Origin: CAVVPY01 sp963750295
GTDB lineage: Bacteria > Actinomycetota > Actinomycetes > Mycobacteriales > Jatrophihabitantaceae
NCBI GenBank assembly: GCA_963750295.1
Contig: CAVVPY010000001.1
Span: 682,001 to 746,000 of the forward strand
Length of the DNA: 64,000 nucleotides
Direction: 5' to 3'
Shown here: in pieces, positions 35,065 through 46,854 of the stretch
How the letters are laid out: each line of letters opens with the position of its first letter
Position numbering within the stretch: position 1 is the stretch's first letter
The notes under the pieces: generated by a model
The model's input: the letters and a program-made list of their open reading frames with translations, nothing else
What the model was told of the DNA's origin: nothing
The model's database searches: none
Position numbers and translations under genes: made by a program

Positions 35065-36543
35065 TCACCGCCTGGTCGAACTTAGTTCGGCCGCTGACGG
35101 GCGATGGACGGTAGCCGGGCTGTCCCCGTCGATCCGGTACGCGGTGAGTTCGGCGTTACCGGTCACGTACAGCGTGCCGTTCACGACGATGGGCTGCGCC
35201 GAGCAGTCCCCGCCGCTCCAGAGCAGCGCCCCGGTGGCCGCGTCGAACGCCGTCGCGTCGGCCGCCGTGAAACTGCCGTTGCGCCCGACGCAGGCGTAGA
35301 CGATCCCGTTCGCGTAGCTGACAGCCGGGATGATCGGCCCGATCGAGCTGGCCAGCCAGCGAAGTTGGCCGCTGCTCGCGCGGTAGGCACCGAGGGTGCT
35401 GCAGCCCGCCGCGTAGACCGCGTTCTTGGCGATTGCCGGGGCAGGGCGGCAACCACCGGTCGACGTCGATGCTGTCCAGGGGATGGACACGAACTCGTTC
35501 AACTTGCCGTCCGCGCTGGTGAAGTACGCGCGATTGTTCGAGAAGGCGACCGGCGAGATGATGCCGCCGTACGACGACGTCCCGGCACAGCAGTTGAGGA
35601 CGAAGTTCAGGGTGGATTGCGTCCCCCAGAAATGCGAGCCGTCCGCTCCGAAGGTGATCGGGGTGCCGATCTGCGGGCCGCCGGATGTACCGACGGACGC
35701 CACGGTTGCACCGGTGGCCGGATTGAGCACGTGGAAGGTTCCGTCGGCGGTCGGGACATAGAGCAGGCCTTGGCGGGCCACGAGCGAGGTGGTCACCGCG
35801 GCGCCCATCGACCGCCGCCACAGCGCCGGGCAGTTGGACCCGTCCGTCGCGCACACCGCGTCGAAGGCGCTGACCTTGCCGGAGCTGTCACCGAAGTAGA
35901 CCCGGCCGTTGACCGCGGCCGGCGTGACGAACTCCGGGTCACCAGGGGTGCTCCCCTTCCACAACAGCCGGCCGTCGTCGGCCGCGAAGGCGTGGATGCC
36001 GCCCGTGATCTCCGCAGTGAAGACGACGCCGTTGTAGGCGATGAACGGGATCCCGTTGCCGAATGGACTGGTCGGCTGCGTCCACGCGGTGTCGAGCCGG
36101 GCGACGTTGGCCGTCGTGATGACGGTCTCGTACGGATTGGCACGGCGTCCGGCCGGGCTGAATCCGGCCATCGGCCAGTTGACGGTGACCACGATCGTCG
36201 TCTGCGCGAACAGCCCCGAGTGATGACCCTCGGCCGACAGGTAGTGCACTGCCGACCCCGCCGCTGCCGGGACGGTCACCTCCACCGGTCCGAACGAACC
36301 GGCTGAATCGCTTCCGGCGAAACCGACGTCGGTCGTGTCGAAGTACACGTCGACGCGCTCGAACGGCGCGAACCCGACCCCGCTCACCGTCACCGTGGCT
36401 CCCGGGGTCACCAGGTCGGGCGATGCGGTGAGCGCCGGATCGACAGCGAAGGACGGCCTCACTGGAGCCGCCACGAAACTCGCGCAGGCGATCGCAGTGA
36501 CAGCGATGATTCGCTTCGCCCGGTTGGGGATGTGGACCGCCAT
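35065..36543 (-). CDS. Secreted PQQ-like beta-propeller protein with N-terminal Ig-like domain
   Basis: A 492-residue exported protein. From ATG 36543, which has a strong GAGGGG site upstream, residues 1-33 form a signal peptide (basic start, hydrophobic IIAVTAIACASFVAAPV, FAV site). Residues about 38-110 resemble an IPT/TIG or similar Ig-like fold (PGATVTVSGVGFAPFERVDV). The rest has repeated blades of the PQQ/Kelch-like type (DGRLLWKGSTPGD, VNGRVYFGDSSGKVSAFD, RQGLLYVPTADGTF, NGTLYVTGNAELTAY). Several Cys pairs fit disulfides. Ligand and function are unknown. It lies between nusB and pyrR, where bldD is found in several Actinobacteria. Confidence 0.82.
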   Translation of the reverse strand: MAVHIPNRAKRIIAVTAIACASFVAAPVRPSFAVDPALTASPDLVTPGATVTVSGVGFAPFERVDVYFDTTDVGFAGSDSAGSFGPVEVTVPAAAGSAVHYLSAEGHHSGLFAQTTIVVTVNWPMAGFSPAGRRANPYETVITTANVARLDTAWTQPTSPFGNGIPFIAYNGVVFTAEITGGIHAFAADDGRLLWKGSTPGDPEFVTPAAVNGRVYFGDSSGKVSAFDAVCATDGSNCPALWRRSMGAAVTTSLVARQGLLYVPTADGTFHVLNPATGATVASVGTSGGPQIGTPITFGADGSHFWGTQSTLNFVLNCCAGTSSYGGIISPVAFSNNRAYFTSADGKLNEFVSIPWTASTSTGGCRPAPAIAKNAVYAAGCSTLGAYRASSGQLRWLASSIGPIIPAVSYANGIVYACVGRNGSFTAADATAFDAATGALLWSGGDCSAQPIVVNGTLYVTGNAELTAYRIDGDSPATVHRPSAAELSSTRR

Positions 36544-36674
36544 TTTGTGCCCCCCTCGCGTTGCCCGGAGTATGAGTACGCCGCGATGGCTGGTCAACCG
36601 AATGCGGCATGGTTGCTCCGGTTTGGGACACGCCGTGCTGCCGACCTACCGCTGCTGCGCCCGTCGTGCGCTGT

Positions 36675-36680
36675 TAGAGT
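36675..36680 (+). promoter_or_regulatory. Possible -10 box of the pyr operon
   Basis: TAGAGT, preceded 17 nt upstream by CTGCTG as a weak -35. It would give a transcript from about 36687 with a leader of about 60 nt containing the PyrR-type hairpin. Confidence 0.35.
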
Positions 36681-36700
36681 CGGACCCGAAGTAGACGACC

Positions 36701-36745
36701 TTTAATGGCCCGTCCCGTGAGGCGGACAAGGAAGTCCGAGGTGCA
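36701..36745 (+). promoter_or_regulatory. PyrR-binding leader hairpin of the pyr operon
   Basis: The sequence has TTTAA (36701-36705), a stem GTCC (36712-36715) with GGAC (36724-36727), a purine-rich CGTGAGGC loop, then AAGG. This is the layout of known PyrR-binding loops. A second GTCCGAGG follows (36734-36741), whose GAGG is the likely ribosome-binding site of pyrR (GTG 36746). PyrR with UMP would be expected to hide the start region and repress translation, as reported for mycobacterial pyr; there is no terminator hairpin. Confidence 0.75.
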
Positions 36746-37324
36746 GTGAGTTCCGTGAGCGGCAGCGCGCGCCCGTCCGCGCCGACCCCCGTCCTCTCCG
36801 CCTCGGACGTCTCCCGGGTCGTCGACCGGATCGCCCACCAGATCATCGAACATGTCGCACCCAGGTCCGGTTCGGCCTTCGACGCCGTGCTGCTCGGCAT
36901 CCCGACCCGCGGCGTGCCGCTGGCACACCGCCTGGCGTCCCGGATCGCGGTGTTCGCCGACGTCATCGTCCCGGTGGGCTCGCTGGACATCACCCTCTAC
37001 CGCGACGACCTGCGCCTGCGCGGCGTGCGCCCCCTCGGCGAGACGGTTGAGCCGGACGGCGGCATCACCGGCCGCACCGTGATCCTCGTCGACGACGTGT
37101 TGTTCTCGGGCCGGACCATCCGCGCGGCGCTGGACGCGATCACCGAGCTCGGCCGCCCGGCCGCCGTCCAGCTGGCCGTGCTCGTCGACCGCGGGCACCG
37201 GCAACTGCCGATCCGCGCTGACTACGTCGGCAAGAACCTGCCCACCTCCCCGCAGCAGCAGGTCCGGGTCTCGCTCGCCGAGATCGACGGGACGGACGGC
37301 GTCACCGTGACCGAGGAGAACTGA
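36746..37324 (+). CDS. pyrR: PyrR: pyr operon regulator and uracil phosphoribosyltransferase
   Basis: RNA-binding regulator of the operon and, usually, a weak uracil phosphoribosyltransferase. The 192-residue protein has the PRPP loop VILVDDVLFSGRTIRAAL and the basic GIPTRGVPLAHRLASRI region used for RNA binding in the family. Start GTG 36746 directly follows the leader hairpin; an in-frame GTG at 36755 is possible. It heads an eight-gene operon that ends at pyrF. Confidence 0.95.
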   Translation: MSSVSGSARPSAPTPVLSASDVSRVVDRIAHQIIEHVAPRSGSAFDAVLLGIPTRGVPLAHRLASRIAVFADVIVPVGSLDITLYRDDLRLRGVRPLGETVEPDGGITGRTVILVDDVLFSGRTIRAALDAITELGRPAAVQLAVLVDRGHRQLPIRADYVGKNLPTSPQQQVRVSLAEIDGTDGVTVTEEN

Positions 37325-38262
37325 TGCGCAATCTGCTGTCCGCGGCGGATCTGGATCGCGATGAGGCGCTCGCGATCCTCGACACCGCCACCCGGATGCA
37401 CGCGATCCAGACCCGCGAGGTGAAGAAGCTGCCGCCACTGCGGGGACGCACGGTCGTGAATTTGTTCTTCGAGGACTCCACGCGTACCCGCTCGTCGTTC
37501 GAGATCGCCGGCAAGTGGCTGTCCGCAGACGTGATCAACGTCAGTGCCAAAGGGTCGAGCGTGAGCAAGGGCGAGAGCCTGCGCGACACCGCGCTGACCG
37601 TCGCGGCCATGGGTGTCGACGCGCTGGTGGTCCGCCATCACGCGTCCGGCGCCGTGCAACGGCTCGCCGGCTGGGTCGACTGCCCGGTGGTGAACGCCGG
37701 CGACGGCACCCACGAGCACCCCACCCAGGCGTTGCTCGACGCGTACACGCTCAGGGGCCGGCTCGGTGATCTCGCCGACCGGCACGTGGTCGTGGTCGGG
37801 GACATCACGCACAGCCGGGTGGCGCGGTCGAACGTGTTGCTGCTGCGGACGCTCGGGGCTCGGGTCACGCTGGTCGCACCCCCCACGCTGATGCCGTCGG
37901 GAGTCGGCTCCTGGCCCTGCGAGACGAGCTGGGATCTCGACGCCACGCTGTCGGGCAAGGAGTTCGGCGACGTGGACGCGGTGATGATGCTGCGCGTCCA
38001 GCGCGAGCGGATGAACGGTGGCTACTTCCCGACCGAGCGCGAGTACGCGATCGGGTACGGGCTCTCGCCGGCCCGGCTGGGCCTGCTCGGCGACCAGGTG
38101 CCGGTACTGCACCCGGGGCCGATGAACCGAGGTCTCGAGATCTCCTCCCTCGCCGCGGACGGGCCGCGGTCGGTCATCCTCGACCAGGTCAAGGCTGGGG
38201 TCGCCGTGCGGATGGCCGTCCTGTACCGAATGCTCGCCGGCCCGGACGAGGTCACCGTATGA
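37324..38262 (+). CDS. pyrB: Aspartate carbamoyltransferase, catalytic subunit
   Basis: Carbamoyl phosphate plus aspartate to carbamoyl aspartate. The 312-residue enzyme has the carbamoyl-phosphate site FFEDSTRTRSSFE and the HP(T)QALLDAYT motif with PVVNAGDGTHEHPTQ. No pyrI-type regulatory chain gene is present. ATG overlaps the pyrR stop (TGATG). Confidence 0.96.
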   Translation: MRNLLSAADLDRDEALAILDTATRMHAIQTREVKKLPPLRGRTVVNLFFEDSTRTRSSFEIAGKWLSADVINVSAKGSSVSKGESLRDTALTVAAMGVDALVVRHHASGAVQRLAGWVDCPVVNAGDGTHEHPTQALLDAYTLRGRLGDLADRHVVVVGDITHSRVARSNVLLLRTLGARVTLVAPPTLMPSGVGSWPCETSWDLDATLSGKEFGDVDAVMMLRVQRERMNGGYFPTEREYAIGYGLSPARLGLLGDQVPVLHPGPMNRGLEISSLAADGPRSVILDQVKAGVAVRMAVLYRMLAGPDEVTV

Positions 38263-39554
38263 GCATCGTGCTGCGCGGCGTCGCGCCGCTGGGCGGTGCC
38301 CGGACCGACGTCCTGCTCGACGGCGGCGTGATCGCCGAGATCGGCCGCGGGTTGTCCGGTGACCGGGACGTGGACGGGGACGGGCTGGTGCTGCTGCCCG
38401 GTTTCGTCGACCTGCACACCCACCTGCGCGAACCCGGCCGCGAGGACGCCGAGACGATCGAGACCGGATCGGCCGCTGCGGCACTCGGCGGCTTCACCGC
38501 CGTGCACGCGATGGCCAACACCGATCCGGTCGCTGACAACGCCGAGATCGTCGAGCAGGTGGCGCGACTCGGTGCCCGGGCCGGACTGGTCGACGTCCGT
38601 CCGGTCGGTGCGGTCTCCAAGGGCCTCGCCGGCGAGCTGCTCGCCGAGATCGGCAACATGGCGCGCTCGTCGGCCGCGGTGCGGATCTTCAGTGATGACG
38701 GGCGATGCGTGCACGACGCCCGGCTGATGCGGCGCGCGCTCGAGTACGTGAAGCCGTTCGACGCGGTCGTCGCCCAGCACGCCCAGGACCCCCGCCTCGC
38801 CGACGGCGCCGCGTGCGCGCACGAGGGCGAGGTGTCCGGCCGGCTCGGGCTGCCCGGCTGGCCTGCGGTCGCCGAAGAGGCGGTCATCGCGCGCGACGTG
38901 ATGCTCGCCGAGCACACCGGATCGCGGTTGCACGTCTGCCACGTCTCGACCGGCGGTTCGGTGGAACTGATCCGCTGGGCGAAGTCGCGCGGCATCGCGG
39001 TCACCGCCGAGGTGACGCCGCACCACCTGCTGCTCACCTGCGATCTGCTCGTGGGCTACGACCCGGTGTACAAGGTCAATCCGCCGCTGCGTCCGTCGGC
39101 CGACGTCGAGGCGCTGCGCGCCGGGCTGGCCGACGGGACGATCGACGCGGTCGCGACCGACCACGCGCCGCACGCCTCGCACGACAAGGAGCACGCGTTC
39201 GGTGAGGCCGCATTCGGCATGCTCGGCCTCGAGACCGCGCTCGGCGTGGTGGCCGAGACGATGGTGGCGACCGGGTTGCTGGACTGGGCCGGTGTCGCCG
39301 ACCGGATGAGCGTGCGGCCCGCGGTGATCGGCAGGGTGGGCACGCACGGTCGCCCGATCACGGTCGGCAGTGCGGCAAACCTGACCCTGGTCGATCCGAT
39401 CGGGGCGTGGACGGTCGAGCCCGACCGGCTCGCGTCCAGGTCGCGCAACACCCCCTTTGCCGGGCGGTCGCTGCCGGCACGGGTGGTGGCGACGTTTTTG
39501 CGGGGCGAGCCGACCGTGCTCGACGGCGTCTTGGCGACAGGAGTCCGCGCATGA
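38259..39554 (+). CDS. pyrC: Dihydroorotase
   Basis: Cyclises carbamoyl aspartate to dihydroorotate. The 431-residue metal amidohydrolase has the metal ligands in VDLHTHLREPGRE, the H-containing AQHAQD and HVCHVSTGGS segments and ATDHAPHASHDK with the catalytic Asp. This is the long class I form usual in Actinobacteria and Gram-positives. ATG overlaps the pyrB stop. Its stop lies 1 bp from the 5' arm of a large hairpin (39556-39620). Confidence 0.96.
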   Translation: MSIVLRGVAPLGGARTDVLLDGGVIAEIGRGLSGDRDVDGDGLVLLPGFVDLHTHLREPGREDAETIETGSAAAALGGFTAVHAMANTDPVADNAEIVEQVARLGARAGLVDVRPVGAVSKGLAGELLAEIGNMARSSAAVRIFSDDGRCVHDARLMRRALEYVKPFDAVVAQHAQDPRLADGAACAHEGEVSGRLGLPGWPAVAEEAVIARDVMLAEHTGSRLHVCHVSTGGSVELIRWAKSRGIAVTAEVTPHHLLLTCDLLVGYDPVYKVNPPLRPSADVEALRAGLADGTIDAVATDHAPHASHDKEHAFGEAAFGMLGLETALGVVAETMVATGLLDWAGVADRMSVRPAVIGRVGTHGRPITVGSAANLTLVDPIGAWTVEPDRLASRSRNTPFAGRSLPARVVATFLRGEPTVLDGVLATGVRA

Positions 39555-39555
39555 G

Positions 39556-39620
39556 CCCGCTTCCCCCCCGGTGTGACCAGATCCGGCCCCGAAATCTGGT
39601 CGGACGAGGGGGGAAGCGGG
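39556..39620 (+). promoter_or_regulatory. Long hairpin at pyrC/carA junction covering the carA ribosome-binding site
   Basis: Perfect 13-bp outer arms CCCGCTTCCCCCC (39556-39568) and GGGGGGAAGCGGG (39608-39620), plus an inner 8-bp stem GACCAGAT/ATCTGGTC (39575-39582 and 39594-39601). It fills the whole gap between the pyrC stop and the GTG of carA (39622). The only plausible Shine-Dalgarno of carA, GGGGGG at 39608-39613, is inside the 3' arm and would be buried. A translation control or RNA-processing role is inference. Confidence 0.85.
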
Positions 39621-39621
39621 C

Positions 39622-40722
39622 GTGAGCGCGCTGCTGGTGCTCGAGGACGGGCGCACCTTCCACGGGGACGCGTACGGCGCGCGCGGCGAGTCCTTCGGCG
39701 AGGCGGTCTTCTCGACCGGGATGACCGGCTACCAGGAGACGCTGACCGACCCGTCCTACCACCGGCAGGTGGTCGTGCAGACCGCGCCGCACATCGGCAA
39801 CACCGGTATCAACGACGAGGACTCCGAGTCCCGCCGGATCTGGGTCGCGGGCTACGTCGTCCGCGACCCGGCCCGGCGCGCGTCGAACTGGCGCTCGACG
39901 CGCTCCCTCGACGACGAGCTGGACGCGCAGGGCATCGTCGGTATCAGTGGCATCGACACCCGCGCGCTGACCCGGCACCTGCGTGAGCGTGGCGCGATGC
40001 GCTGCGGAGTCTCGAGCGTCGATGCCGATCCACGGTCCTTGCTCGACAAGGTGCTCGGCTCACCGCCGATGCTCGGCGCCGACCTGTCGGCCGAGGTGAC
40101 GACGCCGCAGCCGTACCGTGTCGACGCGCTCGGCACGCACCGGTTCACCGTTGCCGCAATCGACTACGGCATCAAGGCGATGACGCCGCACCGGATGGCC
40201 GAGCGCGGAATCACCAGCCACGTCCTGCCGTCCACCGCCACGTCGGACGAGGTGATCGCGACCGGCGCGGACGCGGTGTTCCTCGCCAACGGACCCGGCG
40301 ACCCGGCAACCGCCGACGATGCTGTGGCAACCGTGAAATCCCTGCTGCACAGGGGGATTCCGGTCTTCGGCATCTGTTTCGGCAACCAGGTGCTCGGACG
40401 GGCCTTCGGTTTCGGCACCTACAAGCTGGACTACGGTCACCGCGGGATCAACCAGCCGGTCCAGGACCGGGTGACCGGCAAGGTCGAGATCACCGCGCAC
40501 AACCACGGCTTCGCGGTCGACGCTCCGGTCGACCAGCCGTCCGACACCGAGTTCGGGGCGGTCGAGGTCAGCCACATCTGCCTCAACGACGGCGTCGTCG
40601 AGGGCCTGCGAGCGCGCGACACCCGGGCGCTCAGCGTGCAGTACCACCCCGAGGCCGCGGCCGGCCCGCACGACGCCGCGTACCTGTTCGACCGGTTCGT
40701 CGAGCTCCTGGAAGGGAAGTAA
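39622..40722 (+). CDS. carA: Carbamoyl-phosphate synthase, small (glutaminase) subunit
   Basis: Hydrolyses glutamine to feed ammonia to CarB. The 366-residue protein has the N-terminal CPSase domain (LEDGRTFHGDAYGARGESFGEAVFSTGMTGYQE in part) and a class I glutaminase domain with the nucleophile in GIPVFGICFGNQVL (Cys), and the catalytic H-x-E in YHPEAAAGP. GTG 39622 starts one base after the hairpin. carB begins directly after its stop. Confidence 0.95.
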   Translation: MSALLVLEDGRTFHGDAYGARGESFGEAVFSTGMTGYQETLTDPSYHRQVVVQTAPHIGNTGINDEDSESRRIWVAGYVVRDPARRASNWRSTRSLDDELDAQGIVGISGIDTRALTRHLRERGAMRCGVSSVDADPRSLLDKVLGSPPMLGADLSAEVTTPQPYRVDALGTHRFTVAAIDYGIKAMTPHRMAERGITSHVLPSTATSDEVIATGADAVFLANGPGDPATADDAVATVKSLLHRGIPVFGICFGNQVLGRAFGFGTYKLDYGHRGINQPVQDRVTGKVEITAHNHGFAVDAPVDQPSDTEFGAVEVSHICLNDGVVEGLRARDTRALSVQYHPEAAAGPHDAAYLFDRFVELLEGK

Positions 40723-44024
<3,302 letters not shown>

Positions 44025-44028
<4 letters not shown>

Positions 44029-44885
44029 GTCCGGTGCAGGAACGTGACGCCGAGATCTTCGCGGTGCAGCGCGTCGGCGTGTACACCCGATTCACGATCG
44101 TCGCGCCCGGCATCGCCGCGACGGCGGCCCCGGGCCAGTTCGTCGCGGTCGCCGTCGGAGGCGACAACACCGCGCTGCTGTTGCGCCGCGCGTTCGCCCT
44201 CTACGACGCGACGCCTAGCGGTGACTTCGCCGGGACGATCCAGTTCGTCGTCGCCGAGCACGGCGCTGGCACCCGCTGGCTGATGCAGCGTGCCGTCGGC
44301 GATCGGCTGGACATCGTTGGTCCGCTCGGTGTGCCGTTCCCCGTGCCGTCGGGGCCGGCACCGGCGGTGCTCGTCGGTGGGGGGTACGGCACCGCGCCGT
44401 TGATCCCGCTGGCCCGCACGTTGCTGGCGAACGGATCGCCGGTCGAGATGGTGCTCGGCGCGGCCACCGCCGACCGGCTGTTCGGCGAACTGATCGCCAA
44501 GCGGCTGATCGGCTCGGTGACCGTGACGACGGACGACGGCAGCGCGGGGCAGCAGGGTCTGGTGACCGACGTCCTCGGCGAAGCGGTGCGCCGGATCAAC
44601 GCCGAGATCATCTACGCCTGCGGACCGATGCCGATGCTGCAGGCAGTCGGGGCCGTGGCGCGCGAGCATGCCATCCACGCGCAAGTTGCGGTCGAAGAGG
44701 CGATGGCCTGCGGCATCGGCGTGTGCATGACCTGCGTGCTGCCGGTACGCGGCGATGACGGAAAGTCGCGCTTCGTCCGCTCGTGCGTGGACGGTCCGGT
44801 CTTCGACGCGGCGCGAGTCCGGTGGGACGACGTCGGGCGCCTGCCCACGGATCTGGTCGGCGCGGATGCGATGGGTGGTCACTAG
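44025..44885 (+). CDS. pyrK: Dihydroorotate dehydrogenase electron-transfer subunit (PyrK)
   Basis: FAD and [2Fe-2S] protein that takes electrons from the class 1B PyrD and passes them to NAD. The 286-residue protein has the ferredoxin-reductase-type FAD segment (LLLRRAFALYD), the NAD-binding LVGGGYGTAPLIPLAR, a YACGPMPMLQAV motif, and four C-terminal cysteines (CGIGVCMTCVLPV ... RSCVDGP) that fit the iron-sulfur site. ATG overlaps the carB stop. Confidence 0.92.
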
Positions 44886-45841
44886 TGGATCTCACGACTC
44901 GCCTCGGCTCGCTGACGTTGTCGAACCCGGTGCTCACCGCGTCGGGTTGCGCGGCCGCCGGGCAGGAACTGCACCAGTTCTTCGACGTGGCCTCGCTCGG
45001 AGCCGTCGTCACGAAGTCGATCATGACCAGACCGCGGTCGGGCCGGCCGACTCCGCGCATGGCCGAGACGCCGAGCGGGATGCTCAACTCGATCGGCTTG
45101 CAGGGGCCGGGAATCGACTCCTTCATCGAGAACGACCTGGCCTGGCTGGCCGACCACAACGCCCGGGTAGTGGTCTCCATCGCGGGTGGTCACACCGACG
45201 AGTACGTCGAACTGACGCGGCGGCTGTCGGGACACCCCGCGGTGGCGATGCTCGAGGTGAACATCTCGTGCCCGAACGTCGAGAACCGCGGTCAGGTGTT
45301 CGCGTGCGACGCGATCGCGTCGTCGCGGGTGATCTCAGCGGTACGTCGCGCGGCCGACCCGGGCATCCCCGTGTTCGCGAAGCTGTCGCCGGACGTCACC
45401 GACATCGTCCACATCGCCCGGGCGTGCGCGGATGCGGGCGTCGACGGTTTCTCGCTGATCAACACGCTGCTCGGCATGGTGATCGACACCGACACCATGG
45501 GTCCTGCGCTGGCCGGCGTGACCGGCGGGCTGTCGGGGCCTGCTATCCGCCCCGTCGCGGTGCGCTGTGTGTGGCAGGTGCGCCACGCGCTTCCGCACCT
45601 GCCGATCCTCGGCATGGGCGGGATCCGCACCGGCTTGGACGCCCTGCAGTTCATCCTCGCGGGCGCGTCAGCAGTGTCGGTGGGCACCGCGGTCTTCGGC
45701 GACCCGTCCGCGCCGGTGCGCGTGCTGGCCGAACTCGAGGCCGCCCTGGACGAGCGCAACTTCGTGTCGGTGTCCGAGGCGGTCGGGTTCGCGCACCTGA
45801 GCCCGGCTCAGCGCAAGGCCCGCGCGGCGGTACGCGTCTGA
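44885..45841 (+). CDS. pyrD: Dihydroorotate dehydrogenase, class 1B catalytic subunit
   Basis: FMN enzyme that oxidises dihydroorotate to orotate in the cytoplasm. The 318-residue protein has VNISCPNVENRGQVFACD; the class 1 catalytic base is a Cys, and the second Cys in this stretch is the best candidate. Also present are NSIGLQGPGID and GMGGIRTGLDALQFILAGAS for the phosphate site. There is no N-terminal membrane helix, unlike class 2 quinone-dependent enzymes. With pyrK next to it this is the NAD-linked 1B type. GTG start overlaps the pyrK stop by one base. Confidence 0.94.
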   Translation: MDLTTRLGSLTLSNPVLTASGCAAAGQELHQFFDVASLGAVVTKSIMTRPRSGRPTPRMAETPSGMLNSIGLQGPGIDSFIENDLAWLADHNARVVVSIAGGHTDEYVELTRRLSGHPAVAMLEVNISCPNVENRGQVFACDAIASSRVISAVRRAADPGIPVFAKLSPDVTDIVHIARACADAGVDGFSLINTLLGMVIDTDTMGPALAGVTGGLSGPAIRPVAVRCVWQVRHALPHLPILGMGGIRTGLDALQFILAGASAVSVGTAVFGDPSAPVRVLAELEAALDERNFVSVSEAVGFAHLSPAQRKARAAVRV

Positions 45842-45861
45842 TGCCGCTGCCACCCCCCGGC

Positions 45862-45925
45862 TTTGACCCTGCGGTGGCCGTGATCAGGCCTGCGCAGCGA
45901 CCACGGCGGGGTCGAAGCGGGGGAC
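45862..45925. repeat. Intergenic palindromic repeat, copy B
   Basis: Located between pyrD and pyrF. Starts TTTGACCCTGCGGTGGCC and ends CCACGGCGGGGTCGAAGC, with extra outer pairing: 45854-45869 against 45909-45924 pairs at 13 of 16 positions. A GATC lies toward the loop. The G-run of the 3' flank (45917-45923) is the likely ribosome-binding site of pyrF at GTG 45930, so the hairpin could affect pyrF translation. Clear similarity to copies A (11498) and C (57044). Confidence 0.75.
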
Positions 45926-45929
45926 GGCG

Positions 45930-46760
45930 GTGAGGTTCGGCGCCCGCCTGGCCGCCGCCCTCGACGACCGTGGCCCGCTGTGCGCCGGCATCGACCCGCA
46001 CCCGGCCCTGCTGGAGGCCTGGGGCCTGCCGAGCGACGTGCACGGGCTCGACCAGTTCGCCCAGCGCTGTGCCGAGGCCTTCGGGGCCAGCGTCGCCGTC
46101 GTCAAGCCGCAGTCGGCGTTCTTCGAGGCGTTCGGCGCGCCCGGAATCGCGGTACTCGAAACGACGATCGCCAGCTGCCGCGCGGCGGGCGCACTCGTCC
46201 TGCTCGACGTCAAGCGCGGCGACATCGGGACCACGATGGCCGCCTACGCCCGCGCGTATCTCGACCCCACCAGCCCGCTCGCCGTGGACGCGATCACGCT
46301 CAGCCCGTATCTCGGTGTCGGCTCGCTGCAGCCGGCCTTCGACGCCGTCCGCGAGCACGGTGCGGGGGCTTTCGTCCTCGCGCTCACGTCCAATCCCGAC
46401 GGCCCGCAGTTCCAGCACGCCCGCACCGAGACCGGCCGTTCGGTGGCGCAGACGGTGATCGACGAGCTCGCGGCGCGCAACCTCGGGGCCGAGCCGCTCG
46501 GTGACCTCGGCGTCGTGGTCGGCGCCACGATCGGGGACACATCGGTCGAACTGGGTGCACTCAACGGCCCGTTCCTGGTGCCCGGGATCGGCGCGCAGGG
46601 CGGCACATCGGCCGACGTCCGGCGCATCTTCGGCGCAGCCGGGCGGGCCGTGCTGCCGAGCGTGTCGCGCGACGTGCTGCGCCACGGGCCGGATCCGGCA
46701 GCCCTGCGGGCCGCCGCGGTGCAGCTGTCCGCAAGTTACGGATTCCTGCGAGCCGTTTAG
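45930..46760 (+). CDS. pyrF: Orotidine 5'-phosphate decarboxylase
   Basis: Final step to UMP. The 276-residue protein is the type 2 (pyrF subfamily 2) form found in Actinobacteria: VVKPQSAFFEAFG, the catalytic LLDVKRGDIGTTM (Lys and Asp) and the phosphate-binding FLVPGIGAQGG. GTG 45930 stands just after palindrome B. Last gene of the pyr operon; in mycobacteria the next conserved gene would be mihF and then gmk. Confidence 0.95.
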   Translation: MRFGARLAAALDDRGPLCAGIDPHPALLEAWGLPSDVHGLDQFAQRCAEAFGASVAVVKPQSAFFEAFGAPGIAVLETTIASCRAAGALVLLDVKRGDIGTTMAAYARAYLDPTSPLAVDAITLSPYLGVGSLQPAFDAVREHGAGAFVLALTSNPDGPQFQHARTETGRSVAQTVIDELAARNLGAEPLGDLGVVVGATIGDTSVELGALNGPFLVPGIGAQGGTSADVRRIFGAAGRAVLPSVSRDVLRHGPDPAALRAAAVQLSASYGFLRAV

Positions 46761-46780
46761 GTGAGCACAGGCTGACCAGG

Positions 46781-46786
46781 TACTGT
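46781..46786 (+). promoter_or_regulatory. Possible -10 box for the 2OG-Fe(II) oxygenase gene
   Basis: TACTGT, about 69 nt before GTG 46855. The leader contains an AGGGAAGGA ribosome-binding site close to the start. Confidence 0.35.
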
Positions 46787-46854
46787 CCACGCGGGCTGTG
46801 GCCCGATCTTCTGCACGTCCATCAACCGCTCTCTCCCCACAGGGAAGGAACCCC

